A stretch of 64,000 nt of DNA from Bacteroidota bacterium (GTDB lineage Bacteria > Bacteroidota > Bacteroidia > Chitinophagales > LD1): NCBI GenBank assembly GCA_947475165.1, contig CANJLD010000011.1:79709-143708 (forward strand), written 5' to 3'. Made by a program: the position numbers and the translations under genes. The notes beneath the pieces were generated by a model. That model ran no database searches. It was not told where the DNA came from and saw only the letters and a list, made by a program, of their open reading frames with translations. Of the stretch, positions 47,064 through 55,000 are shown one piece after another. How positions within the stretch are numbered: position 1 is the stretch's first letter; every line of letters begins with the position of its first letter.

Positions 47064-48968
47064 TTAAACGCCCTCTACACGCTTCTTTATTTCGCGGGCG
47101 ATATTGAGCGGTGTATATTTTTGAAAAAAGTTTCTTTCGTCATTCCATTTCCATTCTTCCTGAATGGGTTCTACCCACTTCTCTTCCACGACTTCTACTT
47201 TCGGCTCTTCTTTTGCAGAGCCATCCATATTATAATTGAAAAGTTTAGCAAGGCGTTCGCACATGGGTACATTAAATTCATTGCCTGCCGCTTTAATCAT
47301 CTCAATCAATTCCTCAGAAGAATATTGAGGAAAAGTGTAAGCGATTTCTTCCAGCACTTCATAATCTTCAATAAGTTTCCTTTCGTCATACATTTTTGCG
47401 AGCAATGCATTATTGTATTTCAAATAGAAGTCTTCATCAACTTTGTACTTTATGATCGTTGATTCTTTACCATCAGGCTTTAAAGAATAATGAATCAGCT
47501 GCGCGTCCTTCTGCGTAACACCGACTCCTGCCGCTAAGCGAATTTCATTAGATGTATTTGGCGGAGAAGCATGAAAAGTACGATTGTCGAACATGAGCAC
47601 TTCGCCCGCTTTCATATCAAGTGTTTTGAGATATGGAAAAATACTGAACATATGTTCGCTAAGGGGCACCGGTGTTTGTGGTGATGGTGAAGGGCGATTA
47701 TTTCCCATCATTTTATGGCTGCCTCGAATAACTCCCATTGCCCCATTGTCAATATTGGTTTCTACCAATGCTGTCCAGCAAGTGATAGAACAAAAACCAT
47801 CTTCTTCTTTGTCAACAAAACTCCAATCCTGATGTGCAGGCACCACTCCTTTTGGGTTGGGGTCTTTTACCACATAGCTTGCAACAAATGGTTTAAAATC
47901 TTTCAGATGCTCGCTCAACTTCGGCAACACAACTCCCCACATTTTTTCGCGAACCCGCTTGCTGATGTCTTTATCTTTTTGATCCATGCTTACATGAAAA
48001 CCAAAACCCATTTCATCCTTTATCTGCAGCGATTCATAGAACGATTTCAAATCGCTTACCTCTGCTTCATTCAGCAATGGATAAACAACATAGCCTTCAC
48101 GCTCGAAAAATTTCTGCTTCTCTTCGTCCTTAAAAATTGGCTTCATCTTAAGTTCTTTCACGCTATTCATCATTTGTTTCAGTTGAAATTCATTCACCGG
48201 TTTTATTTCATAATCAAACTCATCCATCTTTTCTCCGCAAGCCGGCGGTGCACCAATGTTCGTGTATTTACTGAACATATCATCGGGCATCGAGTACTTT
48301 ACGAGCTTGTCGTTTTCATTCTTCAAGTAAAGATACAGTTTTGCTTCGCTCGGAATCAAACCATAAGTAACCGCAACGCGCGGAGAAGAAGATTGATTTA
48401 ACCAGGAAGCATGTAACAGGGCATGGTTGAAAATAAATGCTTCCCCAGCATTCATGTTCAGCGTTTTCATTTGCTTTGAAATTACTTCGCTCAATCCATC
48501 AAATTCATTGGGGATATTTGGTGAACGCAAAGTTTTTGAAAAGCGATGACTGCCCGGCAAAACTTTAATGGCTCCATTATTTTCATTCACATCCTGCAGC
48601 GGAACCCAAGCGGTTACAGAATAAAATTGCTCCTCATCCACTACTGTCCAATCCTGATGAACAGGCATAGTGCCTGAAATGCCGGTGGGCTTGGTCAAAA
48701 AACTACTTCCCAATTTTTTGATGTCGTGAAAAAATATTTCTGCTTTTGAAGAATAAATTTTTTCTACCGCATCATTTATTTTCTGCTTAAGCGCATCATC
48801 AGTACTGAATGAGGTGGAATGAAACGAAGCTGGAATTTGAAGGCTTACTTCCGCATACAAATTTTTCAGGCGAGCAACTTCTTCATTAGAAAGAAATGTA
48901 ACTACGATATAGCCGTCTTTATCAAACTGCTGTTGTAGCTTCTCATCATTAAAAACAGAAACGCTCAT
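47064..48968 (-). CDS. Tandem (two-domain) PhyH family oxygenase
   Basis: Predicted 634-residue protein with two PhyH domains. Domain 1 has H104-x-D106 (VHQDWTVVDEEQF), distal H186 and Arg197. Domain 2 (from about 275) has H379-x-D381 (AHQDWSFVD), distal H466 and Arg477. Both are intact, and each begins with its own family-type start (VFNDEKLQQQF and IFKDEEKQKFF), so the fusion arose by joining two whole genes. The last 60 residues are acidic (VEVVEEKWVEP) and unique. It is unlike the tandem protein at 11056, so the two fusions probably arose independently. Confidence 0.88.
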   Translation of the reverse strand: MSVSVFNDEKLQQQFDKDGYIVVTFLSNEEVARLKNLYAEVSLQIPASFHSTSFSTDDALKQKINDAVEKIYSSKAEIFFHDIKKLGSSFLTKPTGISGTMPVHQDWTVVDEEQFYSVTAWVPLQDVNENNGAIKVLPGSHRFSKTLRSPNIPNEFDGLSEVISKQMKTLNMNAGEAFIFNHALLHASWLNQSSSPRVAVTYGLIPSEAKLYLYLKNENDKLVKYSMPDDMFSKYTNIGAPPACGEKMDEFDYEIKPVNEFQLKQMMNSVKELKMKPIFKDEEKQKFFEREGYVVYPLLNEAEVSDLKSFYESLQIKDEMGFGFHVSMDQKDKDISKRVREKMWGVVLPKLSEHLKDFKPFVASYVVKDPNPKGVVPAHQDWSFVDKEEDGFCSITCWTALVETNIDNGAMGVIRGSHKMMGNNRPSPSPQTPVPLSEHMFSIFPYLKTLDMKAGEVLMFDNRTFHASPPNTSNEIRLAAGVGVTQKDAQLIHYSLKPDGKESTIIKYKVDEDFYLKYNNALLAKMYDERKLIEDYEVLEEIAYTFPQYSSEELIEMIKAAGNEFNVPMCERLAKLFNYNMDGSAKEEPKVEVVEEKWVEPIQEEWKWNDERNFFQKYTPLNIAREIKKRVEGV

Positions 48969-48979
48969 CGCAAATGAAT

Positions 48980-49888
48980 TTAGGTGAGCATAGCTTTAAG
49001 CTTTGAAACAAAACCAGCCGGCTCATCAAAGCGCGGCTGATGCAATTTTTTTTCGAATGTTTTTATATCCATCGGCTGAAATTTGAATTTGAATTTGTCT
49101 ACGCACTTCGCACCTTCCGGTTGCTTCCACGGATTGAACTGCATATAAAATTCTGTATCTACTTCGAGCACTTCCACATCGTCTTTACTTTTTTCAGGGT
49201 TCATGTGATAATGAATAGAAGGAACTTCCTTCGGCACGAGAATAAGTTGAATAGCCAAACGCAAACCATCCGTTTTGTTGATGGCAGAATAATGCACAAT
49301 GCTGTCGTCCAACACAATTGCATTTCCTTCTTTCAAATTCATGGGCACCAAATAATCTTTGATGATTTCGTGTTTGATGTTTTCGAGTTCCCATGGAATC
49401 ATCGGTCCGCGCACTTCACCAAAACGTTTGTGACTGTGCGGCACCACTTGCAGCGTTCCGTTTTCTTCAAAACTATCTACCAGCGGACACCAGATGGAAA
49501 CCGAAGTGCATTTGCGTTCGTCAACAAAAGCCCAGTTTTCGTGCAACGGCACTTCGCCACTTTCGTGTTGTTTACGAATGTAATTGGCAATGATGGGGCG
49601 AAAATCTGCCAGCCACTTCGCCACATGCGGTTTAAAATATTCGGTGATAACATCGTAAACAGCTTGTTTGTATTCGATGTTTTTGTCAATGAAAGTGAAG
49701 TCGTAAGTAATAGCGTTGCTTTCTGTGCCGAGGTCAGACACGGTAATGTTGCCACCGCTCTTCGGCAAAAGGTCAAAGAATTTTTTCTTCAACCCTTCTA
49801 CTTCTTCTCTCGAAATAAAAGGAATCTCTATATAACCATCGCGCTGAAATTTCTTTTCCAGTTCGTCATCGTTCATTACTCTTCTCAT
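48980..49888 (-). CDS. PhyH family protein with HxN in place of HxD
   Basis: Predicted 303-residue PhyH-family protein. I chose the ATG at 49888 (MRRVMNDDELEKKF), which matches the family start; the ORF runs further upstream without family resemblance. The proximal site reads LHENW (H116-E117-N118), so the iron-binding Asp found in all the other PhyH proteins here is replaced by Asn. The distal H199 and the 2OG-binding Arg210 are kept. It may be inactive, regulatory, or use a changed metal site. It is the first gene of the minus-strand operon, 11 bp before the tandem gene. Confidence 0.82.
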   Translation of the reverse strand: MRRVMNDDELEKKFQRDGYIEIPFISREEVEGLKKKFFDLLPKSGGNITVSDLGTESNAITYDFTFIDKNIEYKQAVYDVITEYFKPHVAKWLADFRPIIANYIRKQHESGEVPLHENWAFVDERKCTSVSIWCPLVDSFEENGTLQVVPHSHKRFGEVRGPMIPWELENIKHEIIKDYLVPMNLKEGNAIVLDDSIVHYSAINKTDGLRLAIQLILVPKEVPSIHYHMNPEKSKDDVEVLEVDTEFYMQFNPWKQPEGAKCVDKFKFKFQPMDIKTFEKKLHQPRFDEPAGFVSKLKAMLT

Positions 49889-49927
49889 AGTTGCAATTTG
49901 TGAGGTGAAGTTAAGTAAATCAAGTGT

Positions 49928-49935
49928 CAAATGTA
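49928..49935 (-). promoter_or_regulatory. Candidate -7 element (TACATTTG on the minus strand)
   Basis: It matches TAnnTTTG and lies 39 bp before the ATG at 49888, so it could drive the six-gene minus-strand operon. The nearest upstream TTTG is 26 bp away, longer than the usual spacer. Confidence 0.35.
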
Positions 49936-49999
49936 GCCTGTTGTAAGGTTTTAGATTCTGACAAAAATCATTTTCTTTTAGGAACTTAGGAATAAAAAA

Positions 50000-50019
50000 A
50001 TCCCGGCATAGTTCGGGAT
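50000..50019 (-). terminator. Rho-independent terminator, minus strand
   Basis: A hairpin ATCCCG with CGGGAT (8-base loop) is followed on the minus strand by seven T. No minus-strand gene lies just upstream, so it appears to be left over from a lost gene, possibly a tRNA, whose 3' end may be the repeat at 50032. Confidence 0.55.
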
Positions 50020-50031
50020 GTAGGAAACATA

Positions 50032-50044
50032 GTGGTTTGGGAGG
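50032..50044. repeat. 13-bp direct repeat, left copy (possible att site)
   Basis: GTGGTTTGGGAGG occurs here and again at 51192-51204, flanking the recombinase remnant. On the minus strand it reads CCTCCCAAACCAC, like a tRNA 3' end with CCA, and each copy is followed on that strand by a terminator. This fits attL/attR of a tRNA-targeting element. Confidence 0.5.
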
Positions 50045-50212
50045 CAGTAAGGGTTTTTCTTGCCCTTTCTTCCTCCTTCCATCCGTTTCCAATTAGAAGT
50101 TTCTTCCCTGCCCCGAAAATAGAATTTCTTAGGAATGTGATTGCATAGAAAAGAAAAAATTGTTTCGGTAGGGTTTAGGTAAAGAGGTCGTTTTTTCGTA
50201 TCTTGATGAGAT

Positions 50213-51085
50213 ATGAAAAAGTATTTGTTAGAGGTAAATCATAAGCCAAACAAAGACGGAAAACACACTCTCTTCCTCCGAATTTCAGAAAATAGAAAAA
50301 TGGTTCGGATAGCATTAGGATACTCTATTGAGTTGAAATATTTCAATAAGAAGAGCCATTCGTTAAGGTCAGGTTGCCCTAATGCGAGTATTATTCAAGA
50401 GAAATTCAAATTGAAAAAAGAAGAGTTAGAAAAATTTGAATTAGACTCAAATAAGAGAGGGCAAATAATTTCTCTTAATGTTTTAAAGGGGCTTGCCACA
50501 GAATCTAAGTATCATAATTTTTATGAGTATGCCGAGAAGCAAATTGCACGTTGGCGAAAAACAAAAAGCGTAAACCACGTAAAGCATGTAGAAAGTGTTA
50601 TTGAAAATCTAAAGCTCTATGCAAATAATAAGGATTTGAATTTTGAAGATTTCTCTATTCCGTTCTTAAAGGATTTGGAAGCTCATTATGTAGATAGTGG
50701 CAATAAGAGTGGAACAGTAAGAAACAAACTGAAAAACCTAAGGACAATCTTTTTGGAAGCAGAAGAGGAAAGGCTAATTTCTATGGAGGCTAATCCATTC
50801 AGAAGATTTAAGATGCCTAAATTTTTTCAAGAAAAAAAGGAGAAGCTATCTATTGAAGAAATAAAAAGCATAATTGCTTTAGAAATTCCTGTCTTTAGCC
50901 CTCTATGGCATGTTAGAAATGCTTTCCTTTTTGCGTTCTATAATGCAGGCATGGTTGAAAAGAATTTTAAAAAAATTTTGTTTGAGGCAGAAAATAATGG
51001 CTCGGAAATCTTTTCTGCAAATTTTTATTTTCTGCGAATGCCCTATTTCCTTATGAGGAGTTATAAATGCTTAGAGAGATTTTGA
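50213..51085 (+). pseudogene. Truncated tyrosine recombinase/integrase
   Basis: Predicted 290-residue protein with the Bacteroidota integrase layout at the N-terminus: a short arm-binding domain (1-100) and a SAM-like core-binding domain (about 105-205). The catalytic domain begins (RNAFLFAFYNAGM, about 240-252), but the sequence after AGM no longer matches the expected catalytic Arg region, and no HxxR or catalytic Tyr is present. Intact relatives are about 400 residues, so roughly the last third is lost and the protein should be unable to recombine DNA. It is flanked by the 13-bp direct repeats. Confidence 0.8.
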
Positions 51086-51148
51086 AAGCAAATTTCTAAG
51101 TTTCAGAGGTAAATGTTTAGGTAAGGTTTCGGTAAGGAAAATAAAAAA

Positions 51149-51183
51149 AGAGATAGCGCATTGATAATCAATGTTCTATCTCT
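51149..51183 (-). terminator. Strong Rho-independent terminator, minus strand
   Basis: An outer stem AGAGATAG/CTATCTCT (8 bp) and an inner stem CATTGA/TCAATG are followed on the minus strand by seven T and more T-rich sequence. It lies just 3' of the tRNA-like end at 51192. Confidence 0.7.
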
Positions 51184-51190
51184 TCTTTCT

Positions 51191-51215
51191 TGTGGTTTGG
51201 GAGGGAATTGAACCC
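51191..51215 (-). other. tRNA-3'-end-like fragment A with right direct repeat
   Basis: The minus strand reads a T-loop (GGGTTCAATTCCC) and then CTCCCAAACCA, with the spacing of an acceptor arm. It includes the right copy of the 13-bp repeat (51192-51204). The sequence further 5' does not fold into a tRNA, so this is only a fragment. The outer T-stem bases do not pair with their own partner but do pair with those of fragment B. Confidence 0.45.
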
Positions 51216-51293
51216 AACCATTCCTATACTATGTAAATTTCAATCTATCAAGCTTCAAAAACCCATAGTGAAGCAAAAGTGAAACACGTTTTA

Positions 51294-51335
51294 TGTGGTT
51301 GCGTTGGAACTTGAACCCTCAGCACCCCCACCGTT
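51294..51335 (-). other. tRNA-3'-end-like fragment B
   Basis: The minus strand reads GAGGGTTCAAGTTCC and then AACGCAACCA, with the same geometry as fragment A about 103 bp away. On the plus strand both fragments fit TGTGGTT(10 nt)TTGAACCC. A G-rich stretch 5' of it (ACGGTGGGGGTGCT) could be part of a variable arm, but no full tRNA can be drawn. Confidence 0.4.
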
Positions 51336-51617
51336 TCGAATGCAAGATACAAAGTTTCAAGAAACCTCAAAAAAATTTCTTCCTTGTTTGACTACACATA
51401 CTAAACAGATTAAGTTACTACAAAAAATACAGCAGTTAAAAGTTCCTCTCTGTCGGTGCGATAAAAACTCAAGTGCGTGGAACTTATCTGCTCGAAATTC
51501 AGAGAGAGTAATTGCAGAACATTTTGAAAAGGCAATACCGGAGCATGTTTCAAGAGAGGATTCGAGTCGGCCTCGCTCTACAAGTGAAATCAAAATTTCT
51601 TTCCCTACATTCGCCTC

Positions 51618-51926
51618 GTGAAATTTTTCTCTTTTATCTTTGCATTCTACATACTCAGCATTTCCACAATGCCGTGTAACGATGTGCATGAAGGAGCAAA
51701 GGGGGCGGTAACTACTACTGCACAGGCACAAGACCATCACGAAACCGACAATGATGTTTGTTCTCCCTTTTGTATTTGTTCATGCTGTCAGGGTTTTGTA
51801 GCACTCACCTCTTTTCCCGATGTAACAATTGCTCCGCTTTCTATTACTACCAACTTTTCTTTCTACTCTGAAAAGTTTTTCTCTTCCGCTTCTGCTTCTA
51901 TTTGGCAGCCACCCAAACGCGGTTAA
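51618..51926 (+). CDS. DUF6660-like small secreted Cys-rich protein
   Basis: Predicted 102-residue protein with a GTG start and an N-terminal signal peptide (FFSFIFAFYILSIS). The middle has a metal-binding look: HHET, then CSPFCICSCCQGF with five Cys in twelve residues. The tail WQPPK is typical of the DUF6660 family that sits upstream of metal RND pumps in Bacteroidota. It is 88 bp upstream of the RND gene. The likely role is binding or sensing of the metal exported by the pump. Confidence 0.75.
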   Translation: MKFFSFIFAFYILSISTMPCNDVHEGAKGAVTTTAQAQDHHETDNDVCSPFCICSCCQGFVALTSFPDVTIAPLSITTNFSFYSEKFFSSASASIWQPPKRG

Positions 51927-52014
51927 TCCAATTCTCTTTTTCTTCTTTAATAAAACTGTGGTAAATGCTATCACAGCTTCGCTTGTTTTCTGATTAACCT
52001 TTTAATAGTGTAAA

Positions 52015-55000
52015 ATGATAAACAGTATCATTCAGTTTTCTATTCGTAACAAATTGTTGACGGGTTTATTCCTAATCATCTTCACGGCTTACGGAATTTA
52101 TTCCATCACCAATCTTTCGATTGATGCGTTGCCGGATGTGACAAACAATCAAGTGCTGGTAAACACCAGCGCCCCCAATCTTGCTACACAAGAAGTGGAG
52201 CAGTTCATCACTTATCCGCTTGAACTGCAATTCAAAAATCTTCCCGACCTGGTAGAGTTGCGTTCTACTTCGCGCAGCGGGTTGTCTGTTATTACGGTGG
52301 TGTTCAAAGACAATGTTCCGGTAAACATTGCTCGGCAGTTAGTGGCAGAGAGAATTAAAAATGCCGAAGAACAAATTCCTGCCGGCTACGGCAGACCGGA
52401 GTTAGCGCCACCGACAACAGGTCTTGGAGAAATTTATCAATACACACTTGCGCTGAAACCCGGTTTCGAGAAAAAATATTCCGCAATGGATTTGCGAAGC
52501 ATTCAGGATTGGATTGTGCGGAAACAGTTGCTCGGTGTGCCGGGTGTTGTGGATGTAAGCAGCTTCGGTGGATTTTTAAAACAATACGAAGTAGCGGTCA
52601 ATCCCGAAAAATTGCTGAGCATGAACATCAACCTGCTCGAAGTGTATGATGCTTTAAGCAAGAACAACGAAAACACCGGTGGCAGTTACATTGACAAGGG
52701 ACCGAACATTTATTTCATCCGTGGCGAAGGTTTGATAACAAGTTTGAAGGACATCGAAAATATTGTTGTGAAAACACAAAATGGAATGCCGGTTTACATC
52801 AAAGATTTAGGCACGGCTCAATTCGGTTACGCTCCGCGTTATGGTGCTATGACCCGCAACGGCAAAGGCGAAACAGTTGGTGCAGTAGTGCTGATGATGA
52901 AAGGCGCCAACTCTGTTCAGGTAATTAAAGGAGTAAAAGAGCGCGTGAAGCAAATAGAAAAATCTTTACCCGAAGGTGTAACGATTGATGTATTTGTTGA
53001 CCGCACAAAACTCATCAACCGTACTATCACCACCGTTGGCGAAAATCTTTTACTCGGTGCTTTGATTGTAATTTTTGTTTTGATTCTGATGCTCGGAAAT
53101 TGGCGCGCTGGTTTAATTGTGGCTTCGGTCATTCCGCTCTCATTGCTCTTCGCAATTATTCTGATGAATTTTTTTGGAGTTAGTGCAAACCTCATGAGCA
53201 TGGGTGCGCTTGACTTCGGTTTAATTGTAGATGGCGCGGTAATTATTGTAGAGAGCATGATGTTTTTACTTCTTGCTAAATTCAAAAACGCCTCGCTCAA
53301 TCAACAGCAGATGGATGAAGAAGTAATCAGCAGTTCATCAAAAATTATGAGCAGTGCAGTGTTCGGGCAATTCATCATTCTCATTGTTTATGTTCCCATT
53401 TTCGCGCTAGTTGGTGTAGAAGGAAAAATGTTCCAACCAATGGCGCAAACCGTTTCGTTCTCCATCATCGGAGCGCTTCTACTTTCACTCACTTACGTTC
53501 CGTTGATGAGTTCTTTATTTCTTTCAAAAACAATCAGCGATACAGAAACATGGAGCGAACGCTTCATTCATTGGCTGCAAAAGCACTACACACCCGTTCT
53601 TGAAAAACTGTTAAAACAACGCGCAGCCGTTATCACCACTTCACTCGCGTTACTTGTTGGTGCAGTTCTTTTATTCAACCGGTTAGGCGGTGAGTTCATT
53701 CCCGAATTAGATGAAGGCGATTTCGCTACCAACTACACCATCCGTCAGGGAAGTAATTTGCCACAGACGATTGATGTAGGATTGCAACTCGAAAATATTC
53801 TGCTCAAAAATTTTCCCGAAGTAAAAGAAGTGGTTGCTAAAATCGGTTCATCTGAAATTCCGACCGACCCCATGCCTATTGAAAGTGCTGATTTAATTAT
53901 TGTGATGAAGGACAAAAAAGATTGGACGAGCGCTCATGACCGCGAAACGATGGCGGAGTTAATGAATGAAAAACTAAGTGCAGTGCCGGGTGTCAATTTA
54001 TCTTTTGAGCAACCGATACAAATGCGATTCAACGAATTGATTGCAGGAGTAAAGAGTGACATTGCCATCAAAATTTATGGCGACAACCTTGATATGCTTT
54101 TTCAAAAGGGCAACGAAGTTTCAAAACTCATCAGCAATATTGAAGGCGCGGTTGACATTAAAGTAGAGCAGGTGGTAGGTATGCCGCAACTTGTGGTGAA
54201 ATACAATCGCGATAGAATTGCTCAATACGGTTTAAATATTTCTGACGTAAATAAAATCTTGAACACCGCACTTGCCGGTGGAAAAGCCGGAGTAGTGTAT
54301 GAAGGCGAACGAAAATTTGATTTAGTGGTGCGTCTTGCACATTACCGCGATGCCGACATTGATAAAGTGAAAAACATTTTTGTTCCGCTGCCGAATGGCA
54401 CACAAATTCCTATCAGCCAGTTAGCCGATGTTTCTTTCAAATCTGCTCCCGCGCAAATCAGCCGCGATAATGGAGAGCGAAGAATTGTGATTGAGGTAAA
54501 CGTGCGCAACCGCGATATTCAAAGTGTTGCCACCGACATTGAAAACAAAATCAACAACGATTTGAAATTACCTTCCGGTTACTTCATTGAATACGGTGGA
54601 ACATTTAAAAATTTACAGGAAGCAAAAGGACGACTACTAATTGCCGTTCCTGTAGCTCTGCTTCTCATTTTTGTTTTACTGTTTCTAACCTTTAAAAATT
54701 TTAAAGAAGCGTTGATTATTTTTTCTGCCATTCCGCTCGCGGCTATCGGTGGGGTAATCGCGCTTTGGTTACGAGATATGAATTTCAGCATCAGCGCAGG
54801 AATCGGTTTCATCGCCCTGTTTGGTGTAGCGGTGCTGAACGGTATTGTTCTGATTTCATATTTCAATCGCTTGGAACAAGAAGGCGAACACGATGTAATG
54901 CAAAGAATTTTGAAAGGCACAGCGGCACGTTTGCGACCTGTGCTGGCAACTGCTGCGGTAGCATCACTTGGTTTTTTACCAATGGCAATTTCTACTTCGG

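Larger units (their letters stand above)
49889..50212. other. Intergenic boundary region
   Basis: This 324-bp region separates the PhyH operon from the recombinase remnant. It holds a candidate promoter, a minus-strand terminator hairpin and the left copy of a 13-bp direct repeat, listed separately. No gene is supported. Confidence 0.6.
51086..51617. other. Intergenic region with integration scars
   Basis: This 532-bp region follows the recombinase remnant. It contains a strong minus-strand terminator, the right copy of the direct repeat and two tRNA-3'-like fragments, listed separately. The ORFs across it have no recognisable features. Confidence 0.6.

Noticed and set aside
47715..48401. 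228-codon ORF on the plus strand
   Set aside because: It is antisense to the tandem PhyH gene, a mirror of its codon use.
49040..49903. 287-codon ORF on the plus strand
   Set aside because: It lies wholly antisense to a well-supported PhyH gene, has odd Phe/His-rich composition and no family resemblance.
51191..51335. Intact tRNA genes on the minus strand
   Set aside because: Only 3'-end-like pieces are present; no 5' acceptor strand, D-arm or anticodon arm can be drawn.
51635..51642. TATCTTTG promoter element
   Set aside because: It lies inside the start of the DUF6660-like coding region, where it encodes part of the signal peptide; using it would remove that peptide.
51295..51740. ORFs of 108 (plus) and 127 (minus) codons across the integration scar
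   Set aside because: They run through tRNA-like fragments and antisense to the DUF6660-like gene, with no recognisable protein features.
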